Source: WHSV01 sp050693935
GTDB lineage: Bacteria; Actinomycetota; CADDZG01; WHSQ01
Assembly: GCA_050693935.1 (NCBI GenBank)
Contig: JBOGWU010000130.1
Span: forward strand, 20,404 to 84,403
Reading direction: 5' to 3'
Length of the DNA stretch: 64,000 bases
Every line of letters starts with the position of its first letter. Within the stretch, counting starts at the first letter, position 1. Below are positions 34,384-42,838 of the stretch, one piece after another. A model generated the notes under the pieces. The model had not been told where the DNA came from, did no database searches, and worked only from the letters and a program-made list of their open reading frames with translations. The position numbers were made by a program, and so were the translations under genes.

Positions 34384-34399
34384 CGTAGAATGCATTGTG
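34384..34399. promoter_or_regulatory. ATGCAT-centred site upstream of second GntR gene
   Basis: GTAGAATGCATTGTGC at about 34385-34400 keeps the ATGCAT core, but the flanks match the palindrome less well (about 10 of 16). It is about 85-100 bases before the GntR gene at 34484, as expected of an autoregulatory site. Weaker evidence than the others. Confidence 0.4.
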
Positions 34400-34483
34400 C
34401 CTGGGCCCCGCGGCAACGGACGAACCCGGGGCGCAGGATCGGGCCGATCGAGACAGAGCGTTACCGGATGAAGAAGGTGATCC

Positions 34484-35152
34484 ATGGCGAGTCAACCTGA
34501 GGTGCTGAGGCGTAAGACGACGGCCGAAACCGTTTCGGAGCTGATCCGATCGGAGATTCAGCGGGGGGTCCTGCAGCCCGGCACCCGCCTTCGCCAGAAC
34601 GACGTTGCGGCTCGCTTCGGGGTAAGCACCACCCCCGTGAGAGAGGCCTTCGCTTTGCTGCAGGCCGATGGACTCGTGCGCATAGATCCTCACCGGGGCG
34701 CCATCGTGTTCCACCCCACGGCCGAGGATCTGACCGAGTCGTACGAGATCCGGGGAGCCCTCGAGGTGCTCGCCATCACCAAGGCGATGCCGAATCTGAC
34801 TCCCGAGCTGCTCGGAGACATGCAGTCCGTCATCGACGAGATGCGTCACACCGAGGGCGAGGACCAGTGGGTCGCGCTCAACGACCGCTTCCACCTCACC
34901 CTTTACACCGCCTCGGGAATGCCCCGGCTGTGCACCATGATCGCCAGCCTGCGCGACTCGTCGAGCACCTACATCCACATGTTCGTCTCGCACCAGCCCA
35001 TGGACCAGCGGGCCGACGACCAGCACCAGGAGATCCTCGACGCGTGCAAGGCCTCGGACGTCCGCCGGGCACAGCGAGCCGTCCGAGCCCACATCAATCA
35101 CACCGTGAAGGAGCTGCGTAGGTTCCTAAAGGAACAGGAGTCAGGCGCCTAG
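34484..35152 (+). CDS. GntR-family regulator with FCD domain
   Basis: 222 aa regulator, strongly similar to the 28819 protein (both have FGVSTTPVREAFALLQADG in the recognition helix region, so they probably bind the same DNA). The FCD domain has NDRFHLTLY, HQEILDAC and VRAHINH, giving the His ligand set. ATG 34484 follows AAGAAGG. Two paralogues with near-identical recognition helices in one island suggest shared operators with different effectors. Usually repressors of catabolic operons. Confidence 0.9.
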   Translation: MASQPEVLRRKTTAETVSELIRSEIQRGVLQPGTRLRQNDVAARFGVSTTPVREAFALLQADGLVRIDPHRGAIVFHPTAEDLTESYEIRGALEVLAITKAMPNLTPELLGDMQSVIDEMRHTEGEDQWVALNDRFHLTLYTASGMPRLCTMIASLRDSSSTYIHMFVSHQPMDQRADDQHQEILDACKASDVRRAQRAVRAHINHTVKELRRFLKEQESGA

Positions 35153-35202
35153 CACCGCTGCCGGGGCCCCACTCGAACGGCTGCCCTACATGGATGTTTT
35201 AT

Positions 35203-35218
35203 ATATAATGCACCCAAA
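35203..35218 (+). promoter_or_regulatory. TATAAT promoter with partial ATGCAT-type operator
   Basis: A perfect TATAAT -10 hexamer at 35204-35209 runs into GCAC, giving ATATAATGCAC, the left half of the palindrome; the right half is degenerate. It is 28 bases ahead of ATG 35237. No convincing -35. Predicted promoter of the Gfo/Idh operon. Confidence 0.55.
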
Positions 35219-35236
35219 TCAGGTTAAGGGGTGCAG

Positions 35237-36373
35237 ATGAGCGTTTCTGAAACGGGGCTTGCGGTCATCGGCTGCGGGACCATCGGGCGAATCAGGGCCG
35301 AGCTCGCGCGCGAGCATCCCACCGTGGGTTGGCTCGGGCTCTGCGACATCGATTCGGATCTGGCCGGCTCGCTGGCGAAGGAGACCGGCGCCGACTACGT
35401 GACACATGACTTCAAAGAGCTTCTGGGTCGCCCCGAGGTGACGGCGGTCATCGTCGCCACCGACGAGAACGAGCACGTCGCGCCGATACTCGCCGCCGTT
35501 CAGCACGGGCATCCGCTGTTCATCGAGAAGCCTCTTGCCACGGATCCGATGCAGTCTGAGGAGGTCCTCCGCGCCATCCAGCGCTTCGAGATCGATGCGG
35601 TGGTCGGCTACACGCAGCGCTTCCGTCGTCGCTTCCTCGCGGCCAAGCAACGCATCACCGACGGACAGATAGGCGACATCACCACGGTGGTGACCAGGGC
35701 GTTCATGAACCGGATGGTTCCGATCGCGACGCTGCGAAGAACCGAGGAACGCGGCTCGTTGACACCCATGGTGGTGTCGGGAACTCACAGCCTCGATCTG
35801 TGCCTATGGCTCCTCGGCGGTGGACAGCCCGTCGAGGTCTACGCAAGGTCGGGCCAGCGAGTTCTCGGGGATTTGGGAACCAAGGATGCAACGCTGGGGA
35901 TCTTCACCATGGCGGACGGCACGATCTGGAGCATGAGCATCAGCTGGGCGCTCCCTGAGACCTGGCCGGGAGCCGTCTACGGACTCGAGATCGGCATCGT
36001 GGGCACCGAGGGCATCATCGATATCGAGGACACTCACCGCGACGCGATCCTGGTGTCCGAGCGCCCGCAACGCGCCGGCTATCAACCGAAGGGGTTCGAC
36101 GCCGGCGCGCCGCGGCACGTCGACTTCATCGGCAGCTATCCGCCCGGAGACCTGCACGAGGGCAAGCTCTGGGGGCCCATGCGCGAGGAGACGATGACCT
36201 GGCTCAACCGTCTGACCACGGGTGACTCGACCCCACACGCAACCGCCGTCGATGCTCACCGGAACCTGATGCTCACGATGGCCATGGACCTGTCCGCGCG
36301 CACCGGGGAGCCCGTGGAGTTGCCCGTGGAACCGAGTGCGCTCGAGGTTCTGATGGAGCCCTCGAAGGCCTGA
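35237..36373 (+). CDS. Gfo/Idh/MocA-family oxidoreductase
   Basis: 378 aa NAD(P)-dependent oxidoreductase. The N-terminal Rossmann fold has LAVIGCGTIGRIRAELA and VIVATDENEHVAP; the family motif FIEKPLATDP carries the catalytic Lys of the E-K-P triad. The C-terminal half is the beta-sheet substrate domain, with HSLDLCLWLLGG typical of inositol/sugar-type dehydrogenases. ATG 35237 follows AAGGGG; GTG 35231 is an alternative. The next gene is another member of the same family, 18 bases downstream, so the pair may act on two related substrates or two steps. Confidence 0.87.
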   Translation: MSVSETGLAVIGCGTIGRIRAELAREHPTVGWLGLCDIDSDLAGSLAKETGADYVTHDFKELLGRPEVTAVIVATDENEHVAPILAAVQHGHPLFIEKPLATDPMQSEEVLRAIQRFEIDAVVGYTQRFRRRFLAAKQRITDGQIGDITTVVTRAFMNRMVPIATLRRTEERGSLTPMVVSGTHSLDLCLWLLGGGQPVEVYARSGQRVLGDLGTKDATLGIFTMADGTIWSMSISWALPETWPGAVYGLEIGIVGTEGIIDIEDTHRDAILVSERPQRAGYQPKGFDAGAPRHVDFIGSYPPGDLHEGKLWGPMREETMTWLNRLTTGDSTPHATAVDAHRNLMLTMAMDLSARTGEPVELPVEPSALEVLMEPSKA

Positions 36374-36391
36374 CAAGGAGAGAGTGAAGAC

Positions 36392-37471
36392 GTGACCAAG
36401 CGGAGACTCAACGTCGGCGTCATCGGGACGGGATGGTGCGGTGGCATTCGTGCCGTCGCGGCCGCCCACAGCCCTCTGGTCGAGTCACTCCACCTCGCCG
36501 AGATCAGATCCGAACGGCTCGCCGAGATGGCCGCGCAGACGAACGCCGCCACCGCGACCACCGACTATCGAGACCTGATCAAAGACGATTCCATCGACGC
36601 GCTGATGGTCTCTGCGACGCCGGAGACGACCCACTACCCGATGGCGTTGGAGGCGCTCCAGGCCGGAAAGCACGTCCTGCTAGAGAAGCCTCTCGCACTG
36701 ACCCTGGAGGAGGCCGATCACCTCATCCAAGAGGCCGAGCGTCGAGCCCTGCACTTCACGATCGGATACTCGCAGCGCTTCAACCCTAAGCAGGCCCTGG
36801 TCAAACGAAGTCTGTCCGATGGAACGCTGGGCTCACCCGTAAGCGTTCTGGTGAGCCGTCACATCACTCGGAGGCTCGGCGACAAGATCAGCTCGCGCAT
36901 CAAGCTCTCCCCCGCCGCCATGGAGGCCACCCACGACATCGACTTCGCGCTTTGGTGTTTGGAGCCGGCGCGCCCCGTTCGGGTCTACGCCCAGGCCGCG
37001 AACGGTGTGATGAAGTCGAAGTACGACGTCGCCGACTGCATGTGGATAGTGATCACCATGGACTCTGGAGTCGTCGTTACCATCGGTGCCGGGTGGGTTC
37101 TCCCTCCTGCTTATCCGAATTTCTCCTCGACCTGGATCGAGTTCATCGGAACCGATGGCGCTCTGTTGATGGACGACAGTCATCGCGATGTCGTGTTGAG
37201 CACGATGGACGACGGAACCGTCTTCCCGCTGTCGACCATGCCCGGCGAAGCGGTGGGACACGTCTTCGCGGGACCGATGGAGCGCGAGACCGAGAGCTTT
37301 CTCGAGGCGGTCGCAGCCGATCGCGCTCCCCTGGTAACGCCTCTGCAGGCGCGCCGGGTCATGGAGGTTTACCTGGCCGCCGATCTGTCGGCCGAACGGA
37401 ACCAGCCGGTCGGTCTCCCACTTACCGGTGAGGAGCGAGACCTAGCTCTGGCCGCGTCCGTCCGCAGCTGA
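36392..37471 (+). CDS. Gfo/Idh/MocA-family oxidoreductase
   Basis: 359 aa, same family as the upstream gene but clearly diverged. Rossmann motif VGVIGTGWCGGIRAVAA, and LLEKPLALTLEEADHL with the E-K-P catalytic block; ATHDIDFALWCLEP is the substrate-domain His/Asp pair. GTG 36392 follows AAGGAGAG. The gene ends convergently seven bases from 37479. Such tandem oxidoreductases are frequent in inositol or carbohydrate oxidation, so it may handle the sugar-like part of a conjugate. The substrate is not determinable. Confidence 0.87.
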   Translation: MTKRRLNVGVIGTGWCGGIRAVAAAHSPLVESLHLAEIRSERLAEMAAQTNAATATTDYRDLIKDDSIDALMVSATPETTHYPMALEALQAGKHVLLEKPLALTLEEADHLIQEAERRALHFTIGYSQRFNPKQALVKRSLSDGTLGSPVSVLVSRHITRRLGDKISSRIKLSPAAMEATHDIDFALWCLEPARPVRVYAQAANGVMKSKYDVADCMWIVITMDSGVVVTIGAGWVLPPAYPNFSSTWIEFIGTDGALLMDDSHRDVVLSTMDDGTVFPLSTMPGEAVGHVFAGPMERETESFLEAVAADRAPLVTPLQARRVMEVYLAADLSAERNQPVGLPLTGEERDLALAASVRS

Positions 37472-37478
37472 AACTAGC

Positions 37479-37829
37479 TCAGCGCTCGATCGGCGTGATC
37501 GAATCGATCCAGTAGAGACGAGCCAGCGCGGTAAGGGAGCCCGGGCTTACCTGGAAGAGCCGCACCGAGCGATCGGAGATCTTTCCCCCGAAGACACCGT
37601 GGCGCTGCAGCGTGCGGGTGTGGAAGGCCTGGGGCTCGAAGCCGAGGTCGACTCGCACGTTGACGGGCCGCTGAGCGCCGGCCAGCGACTGGTCGACACG
37701 GTTCGATGCGGTGAGCATCCCGTAGACGTTCGGCCCGCCGATCATCACCAGGATCAGAAGCACGCCGACCACCAGTTGCGCGGCGGCCCGCCGAGTTACG
37801 CTCGACGCCCGGCCGATCGCGAATCTCAC
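37479..37829 (-). CDS. Small single-helix membrane protein coupled to ABC permease
   Basis: 116 aa, not recognised. The frame reads VRFAIGRASSVTRRAAAQ, one strong transmembrane segment (LVVGVLLILVMIGGPNVYG), then an extracytoplasmic tail of about 65 residues (PVNVRVDLGFEPQAFHTRTL, IERYWIDSITPIER-like end). The start is GTG 37829, whose GTGA overlaps the stop of the upstream permease, the same coupling used between the two permeases. The longer frame reaching 38555 is antisense noise. Coupled as the last gene of the NitT/TauT-type importer operon, it may be a periplasmic accessory or anchoring subunit. Confidence 0.65.
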   Translation of the reverse strand: MRFAIGRASSVTRRAAAQLVVGVLLILVMIGGPNVYGMLTASNRVDQSLAGAQRPVNVRVDLGFEPQAFHTRTLQRHGVFGGKISDRSVRLFQVSPGSLTALARLYWIDSITPIER

Positions 37830-38644
37830 AACGCATCCTCCGCGCTGCCCTTGTCCACGAGGCCCCAACGCTCGATGGTGCGGCGCTCGATGGGCGCCAG
37901 CACGAGAAGATCGATAGCCATGCCGAGCGTTCCGATCACGAGATTGCCCGCCACGATGATGTCGGACCTGAGGAACTCGGTGGCGTGGAAGATCATGGCC
38001 CCGAGGCCCGCGGTGGCGCCGATGATCTCCGCCGCGATCAGAGCCCTCCAACCGAAGCCGAGGCCGGCGCGTACGCCGGACATGATGTGCGAAAGCGCAC
38101 CCGGGAGGATCACGTCCCTTACCACCTCGGAGCGCCCACCGCCGAGAGTCCTGATGCCGTCCTCCAGGAGGGTGGGCACCGACCTGACGCCGAGCAGGGT
38201 GTTTGCGAAGACCAGGAAGAACATCGAGTTCCAGATGACGAACACGATCGTGGGTGTGCCGATCCCGAACCAAACGAATGCAAGGGGCAGCCACACGATG
38301 CCCGACATCGCGGTGAAGAAGGTGGCCAGCGGCTCGAAGAACATCCCCGCGAACCGGTTGAGCCCGGCCAGTACGCCGAGCACGACGCCGAGACCGACGG
38401 CCATAACGAGAGCTATCCCCCACCGGCTCATGCTCGCCGCCACGTTCGTCCACAGCTCTCCGCTGCCCGCGAGCTCGAGCAGTGTGTCCAGCACCCGCTG
38501 GGCGCTCGGGAGGGTCGCGAGGCTGGGCTTGGTGACCTGCCACGTGATTATCCAAATCACGAGCAAGCCGGCGAACGGAATCACCGGCAGCAGCTTGCGG
38601 CCTAGGGAGACCGTCGGCTTAGTCGAGCTTCCCAAGCGACTCAC
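37826..38644 (-). CDS. ABC transporter permease (NitT/TauT type), second
   Basis: 272 aa inner-membrane permease of the nitrate/sulfonate/taurine-type (BPD_transp_1) family. Five to six helices and the EAA-like loop GGGRSEVVRDVILPGALSHI, which contacts the ATPase. GTG 38644 overlaps the stop of the preceding permease (GTGA at 38641-38644); the annotated frame starting at 39088 is an antisense extension. With 38641, 39489 and 40351 it forms a complete importer operon. Two non-identical permeases suggest a heterodimeric pore. Substrate unknown; relatives take up nitrate, aliphatic sulfonates or thiamine precursors. Confidence 0.88.
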   Translation of the reverse strand: MSRLGSSTKPTVSLGRKLLPVIPFAGLLVIWIITWQVTKPSLATLPSAQRVLDTLLELAGSGELWTNVAASMSRWGIALVMAVGLGVVLGVLAGLNRFAGMFFEPLATFFTAMSGIVWLPLAFVWFGIGTPTIVFVIWNSMFFLVFANTLLGVRSVPTLLEDGIRTLGGGRSEVVRDVILPGALSHIMSGVRAGLGFGWRALIAAEIIGATAGLGAMIFHATEFLRSDIIVAGNLVIGTLGMAIDLLVLAPIERRTIERWGLVDKGSAEDAL

Positions 38645-39489
38645 GACCGCAAGATTCCCCAGCGGTGGACGGTGACTCGCTCGATCGGAGCCAGAATCAT
38701 GCGGTCGATGATCAGGTAGAGAACGCCGATGATGATCATGCCCGCCAGGATCACGTCGATAAGGTGGAAGCGGCGCGCTTCGAAGATCATGAATCCGATG
38801 CCCGACGCACCGATCAACATCTCGCCCGCGATGAGCGCCCGCCATCCGTAGCCGATCCCCAGGCGGAGGCCGACGACGATGCTTGCCAGCGCTCCCGGAA
38901 TGTAGATGTCGGTGATGAGGCGTAAGCGGCCGCCACCCATCGTCTGGAACGACTCTCTGTAGATACGAGGGATCAACCGCACTCCCATCATCGTGTTGAA
39001 GATGATCGGGACCAGCGCGGTGTAGAGGATGACGACCTGAATGGTGGTGTCGGTGAACCCGAACCACACGATCGCAAGGGGCAGCCACGCGATGCCCGAT
39101 ACCGCTTGGAAGAAGCGCAGGAAGGGTTCGAACATCGGCGCTCCGTAGCGACTCAGGCCGAGTACGAGACCCACGGGCACTCCCATCAGAACCGCTAGTC
39201 CGGCACCAAGCGCGATCCGCCTCAGTGACTCGGAGACGAAGACCGGCAGCATGCCGAGTCGAACGAGCTCCACGGCCTTACCCACGACGTCAGCAGGAGA
39301 CGCCAGGGACTCGTCTGATAGATCGAACGCGGCCTTTATCGCCCACCAAACGGCCACCAGGACCACGAAAGGTCCGAGCGTGACCAGCACGGAACGCGCC
39401 GCGGATCCGAACCCGGCCGCCCTTCTGGTGCGCGCCTCCGGCGGAGACGGACCGAGAAAACCGCGGGCGCGTGACGCCAACGAGCTCAT
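38641..39489 (-). CDS. ABC transporter permease (NitT/TauT type), first
   Basis: 282 aa permease with a cytoplasmic N-terminal tail, about six helices and the EAA-type loop GGGRLRLITDIYIPGALASI. ATG 39489 is part of a TGATG overlap with the ATPase stop. It is paralogous to the next gene, for example WLPLAIVWFG in this protein and WLPLAFVWFG in 37826, so the pair arose by duplication. Forms the heteromeric pore of the importer with 37826. Confidence 0.9.
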   Translation of the reverse strand: MSSLASRARGFLGPSPPEARTRRAAGFGSAARSVLVTLGPFVVLVAVWWAIKAAFDLSDESLASPADVVGKAVELVRLGMLPVFVSESLRRIALGAGLAVLMGVPVGLVLGLSRYGAPMFEPFLRFFQAVSGIAWLPLAIVWFGFTDTTIQVVILYTALVPIIFNTMMGVRLIPRIYRESFQTMGGGRLRLITDIYIPGALASIVVGLRLGIGYGWRALIAGEMLIGASGIGFMIFEARRFHLIDVILAGMIIIGVLYLIIDRMILAPIERVTVHRWGILRS

Positions 39490-40319
39490 CAGACCTCTTC
39501 TCGCACGAGCTGCAGCACGTGCTCGGCGATTGCTCCGATCTCGGGATCGGTTATGAGCGTCTTGAGGTTGCGCTCGGATCGGGGGGTGGGGACCTTCACG
39601 ACCTCCTTCACCCGTCCGGGCCGCTTGGTCATCACCACCACGCGATCACCAAGGAAGACCGCCTCCTCCACGTGATGGGTGATGAACATCACGGTCTTGC
39701 TGCTCACGACGCTGATCTTGAGCAACTCCTCCTGAAGCGTGAGCCGGGTTTGCGCGTCGACCGCGGCAAAGGGCTCGTCCATGAGGATCACGTCCGGGTC
39801 CGCGGCCCATGTCCGAGCCACGGCCACTCGCTGCTTCATTCCCCCCGAAAGCTCGTGCGGGTAGTGATTCTCGAAGCCCGACAGGCTCATGAGCTCGACA
39901 AAATGAGCCACCCGCTCCTCTCGCTCCTGCTTCGGGACCTTCTGGATCTCCAAGCCGTGACCGATGTTTCGCCTGACGTTTCTCCACGGCAGGATGGCGA
40001 GGTCCTGGAACACCACGCCGCGCTCGCGTCCGGGACCTTCGATGCGCCGGCCCCTGAAGGATGCGGTCCCGCCGGTCGGGTTCACTAGTCCGGCAACGGC
40101 CTTGAGGAGAGTCGATTTCCCGCAGCCACTCGGGCCCACGATGGTGACGAACTCATCGTCTGAGATCGTCAGGTCGATGCCGTCGAGGGCGCTGACAGTG
40201 TCTCCCGACTGCGGGTTGACGAAGTCATGGCTCAGGCCCTCGATCTCGATCTCCGGACTGGACCCACCACCCCTGCGTCCGAACTCGGGCGCCCGGGATC
40301 CGGTCTCCTTCATTCGCAT
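39489..40319 (-). CDS. ABC transporter ATPase (NitT/TauT type)
   Basis: 276 aa ATP-binding subunit. Walker A GPSGCGKST, Q-loop VVFQDLAILPWRNV, signature LSGGMKQR, Walker B VILMDEPF and the H-loop FITHHVEEA are complete. TTG 40322 would be an earlier alternative; I choose ATG 40319. It drives import through the two permeases, to which it is coupled by a TGATG overlap. The order SBP-ATPase-permease-permease differs from the second importer at 54395-58167, where the ATPase is last. Confidence 0.9.
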   Translation of the reverse strand: MRMKETGSRAPEFGRRGGGSSPEIEIEGLSHDFVNPQSGDTVSALDGIDLTISDDEFVTIVGPSGCGKSTLLKAVAGLVNPTGGTASFRGRRIEGPGRERGVVFQDLAILPWRNVRRNIGHGLEIQKVPKQEREERVAHFVELMSLSGFENHYPHELSGGMKQRVAVARTWAADPDVILMDEPFAAVDAQTRLTLQEELLKISVVSSKTVMFITHHVEEAVFLGDRVVVMTKRPGRVKEVVKVPTPRSERNLKTLITDPEIGAIAEHVLQLVREEV

Positions 40320-40350
40320 CAATCGCCCTGGGCGCGACTAAAGGGGTCGG

Positions 40351-41427
40351 TCACTGGCAGTCTTGGGGAAGCGGGGGCAGATCCTCGAACCACTCGGGGT
40401 TCTCCTCCTCGACCTTCTCCATGATGGTTCCATCCATCATCTCGGGACCCGGGGGGGCGGTATCGATCTCGCCCTTCTTCGCGAGTCCCTCGGCGGCGGT
40501 CTCGAAGGACTGCTCGGTGCAGGACGAGATACGAGGATCGAACGCCAGGTTGTCCATCGCCGCGACCGCGTACTCGGTCTCGAGCCCGCTGATGAAGTTA
40601 GTAGCGACCTCGGCCGCCTCCTCGGGGTTCTGCCGGATCCAATACGAGGCCTGCGCGATGCCCTGGGAGAACTTCTCCATGATGTCGGCTTCCTCTTTGA
40701 TGACATCGTCGGTTGCGCCGACGCCGATGGTGTACCCGAGGAGGGGGTCGTTCTGCGACAACAACACCGCGTTGTCGCCCTGCTCCATGCTCATCTGCGA
40801 GACGAACGGCTCCCAATCGGACGCGGCATCGATGTCCCCCTGCTCGAGGCTGACCGGTTGGTCCTGCGCCTCGATCGGAACTATGTCGACCTGATTGGGA
40901 TCGATGCCGTGCTCCTGCAGGTACAAAAGGAAGTACTCGTGATTCGTGCTCCCCTCGTGAACCGCCACCTTCTTCCCGACCAAGCTCGAGGGATCCTCGG
41001 TGATTCCCTGGTCCTTCCGACCGACGATTCCGAGGGGTCCCGCGTAGGTCGAGGAGGTCGCGTCGTTCATGCCGGGGGCCACCAGTTTCTGAGGCAGGCC
41101 CGCGCTACGAGCGGCGGGCACACTGGTGGTCGAGGCGCTCCCGAACTCAGCGGTACCCGACTGCAGGGCCTTGTTGACGTCCGCGCCATCGGCGAGTATG
41201 TCGAGCTTCACGTTCAGGCCGTGCTCGGCCCAGAAGCCCCGCTCGACGGCCACGTACTCGGGAAGGTGCATCATGTTTCCGACCGTCGCCAGGGTGACGT
41301 CGTCGAAGCCCTTGGCCTCGCCGGAACCCGCTCCGGCGCCCCCGCCTCCACCGTCCGACCCGCCTCCGCAGGCGGCTCCGAGAAGCAGCAACGTCGCAAT
41401 GACGGCAACCGGTCTCGAGGTTTTCAT
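40351..41427 (-). CDS. ABC transporter substrate-binding lipoprotein (NitT/TauT type)
   Basis: 358 aa periplasmic-type binding protein. The signal is a lipobox (LLLGAACGGGSD); the start ATG 41427 is preceded by a purine-rich AGGGGGGAT, while the frame reaching 41454 adds nine residues without a site. The mature protein has the SBP pattern MMHLPEYVAVERGFW, then LVGKKVAVHEGSTNHEY and AGPLGIVG, typical of type II periplasmic proteins for nitrate, sulfonate or bicarbonate. First gene of the minus-strand importer; its promoter contains the palindrome at 41506-41521. Confidence 0.9.
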   Translation of the reverse strand: MKTSRPVAVIATLLLLGAACGGGSDGGGGGAGAGSGEAKGFDDVTLATVGNMMHLPEYVAVERGFWAEHGLNVKLDILADGADVNKALQSGTAEFGSASTTSVPAARSAGLPQKLVAPGMNDATSSTYAGPLGIVGRKDQGITEDPSSLVGKKVAVHEGSTNHEYFLLYLQEHGIDPNQVDIVPIEAQDQPVSLEQGDIDAASDWEPFVSQMSMEQGDNAVLLSQNDPLLGYTIGVGATDDVIKEEADIMEKFSQGIAQASYWIRQNPEEAAEVATNFISGLETEYAVAAMDNLAFDPRISSCTEQSFETAAEGLAKKGEIDTAPPGPEMMDGTIMEKVEEENPEWFEDLPPLPQDCQ

Positions 41428-41505
41428 GACGGAAATCCCCCCTACAGCGACCAACTCATCTCAACGCAAGCCGCTCCTCTAGGTGTGATGTCGTGGCCAT
41501 TCCAA

Positions 41506-41521
41506 ATACTATATATCATAC
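41506..41521 (-). promoter_or_regulatory. GntR-type operator upstream of ABC importer 1
   Basis: On the minus strand the sequence reads GTATGATATATAGTAT, which matches ATATGATGCATAGTAT at 13 of 16 positions, the only core change being GC to AT. It lies about 80 bases ahead of the start at 41427. Followed on the plus strand by CTTAACATATC, AT-rich, so probably within the promoter. Confidence 0.65.
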
Positions 41522-41799
41522 TTAACATATCTATTCCGTCCTAAACACATCTATCTCGTAGGAAAGGGGACGGGGCATGCCGCCGTCATCCGGCCGGGGG
41601 ACTTCGAATCGAATACCGACTACAAGCCTCCCCTCGCCAGCGGGTTCGGGATCGACTCGAGAACCGCGGCTCACCCGCCCGCGGCGATGGGCAAGACGGT
41701 GGTTCTGCTATCCAAGGGTCCCGGACAAGGAGGGCGCAGACACCGTCTTCGTGGAATGGAGGGAGGCGACCCTTGACGGCCCGGCACTCGGGCCGCTTC

Positions 41800-41814
41800 T
41801 AATATAAAATATTA
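41800..41814. promoter_or_regulatory. Inverted repeat TAATAT-AAA-ATATTA
   Basis: Perfect inverted repeat TAATAT, spacer AAA, ATATTA, about 60 bases before the plus-strand permease at 41873. It lacks ATGCAT, so it may be a different regulator's site (a carbohydrate-type LacI site would be longer). A -10-like TATATA follows at 41821. Confidence 0.5.
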
Positions 41815-41872
41815 ACTGTTATATACACTGCGGGTTGACGCACCCGGGGCTCAGAGGGAGCGGTCATAGGTC

Positions 41873-42838
41873 GTGACGAGATCTGAGGGCGGGGGCCAAG
41901 AAAGCCCGATCGCGCGGCGCTTTCGACGGTCCAAACCGCCTGCCGGTGTTGACGACCGCAACAGCCTCATAGGCCACCACTGGGTTACGCCGTACCTGCT
42001 TTCCGGTCCGTCGATCGTCATGGTGAGCGTGCTGCTGGCGTTCCCGGTTCTGTACGCCATCTGGGGCAGCTTGTTCGAGACCGAGTTCCTCGGCGGCCGG
42101 CAAAAGTTCGTGGGGCTCAAGCACTACCTGGACTTGTTCAAAGACCCCGATTTCCTGTGGTCGATCGCTCGCAGCCTCATCTTCGTGAGCGGATGCCTGG
42201 TGCTGGGCATCGCGCTCTCCCTGGTCTTTGCGTTCGCTCTGAACAAGGCCGCCGGGGCCCTGCGCTTCCTGCGGGGAGTGACCATCGTCCCGTATCTCGT
42301 TTCCGGTGTCGCTACGGCGGTCATGTTTCGCCTCCTGTTCAACAAGGAGTTCGGTCAAGTGAACCGGGTGCTGGAGTTCATAGGCATCGAGGGCCCGTCA
42401 TGGTTCTCCAGCCCGGTACTCGCCATGGTGGCGACGATCGTTGCCCAGGTCTGGTCCGACCTTCCCCTTGCCGTCCTGTTGTTACTGGGCGGGCTGCAGA
42501 CCATAGATCCGTCGCTACTGGACGCGGCCGAGGTAGACGGAGCCTCCGGGTGGAATCGCGCCTGGTACGTCTCGATCCCGCTCATCACACCCCAACTGGC
42601 CCTCACCACGGTGTGGTTCAGCTATTCGACGCTTACCTCGCTGGGAGTTGTGCTTGCGCTGACCGGCGGCGGCCCAGTTGACGCCACCAGAACTCTGCCG
42701 ATCGTGCTGTACGACACCGCCTTTCGGGACCTCCGCACCCATGAGGCGCTCGCCATCGCCATGATCATTCTCGCCTTCAACGCCCTACTGACGTTGCTCT
42801 ACGTGCGCGTATCCCGGCGTTACGACTTGGGGAACTGA
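41873..42838 (+). CDS. Carbohydrate-type ABC transporter permease (MalF-like)
   Basis: 321 aa permease with six helices of the MalF family; the EAA loop is EVDGASGWNRAWYVSIPLI, typical of carbohydrate-uptake permeases. GTG 41873 is the start, with GAGGGAG about 15 bases upstream. Overlaps the next gene by the TGATG pattern. It is likely the first gene of an importer for a sugar-like or polyol compound. Confidence 0.87.
   Translation: MTRSEGGGQESPIARRFRRSKPPAGVDDRNSLIGHHWVTPYLLSGPSIVMVSVLLAFPVLYAIWGSLFETEFLGGRQKFVGLKHYLDLFKDPDFLWSIARSLIFVSGCLVLGIALSLVFAFALNKAAGALRFLRGVTIVPYLVSGVATAVMFRLLFNKEFGQVNRVLEFIGIEGPSWFSSPVLAMVATIVAQVWSDLPLAVLLLLGGLQTIDPSLLDAAEVDGASGWNRAWYVSIPLITPQLALTTVWFSYSTLTSLGVVLALTGGGPVDATRTLPIVLYDTAFRDLRTHEALAIAMIILAFNALLTLLYVRVSRRYDLGN

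Larger units (their letters stand above)
41428..41872. promoter_or_regulatory. Divergent intergenic region with two AT-rich palindromes
   Basis: 445 bases without a convincing gene between two ABC operons. It holds the ATGCAT-like palindrome at 41506-41521 and the inverted repeat at 41800-41814 described separately. A 76-codon frame at 41577-41807 is GC-rich, Ser/Arg/Pro-rich and unlike any known protein; I do not accept it. Confidence 0.6.

Noticed and set aside
41577..41807. 76-codon frame in the divergent intergenic region
   Set aside because: Ser/Arg/Pro-rich, no ribosome-binding site, overlaps regulatory DNA; typical chance frame.
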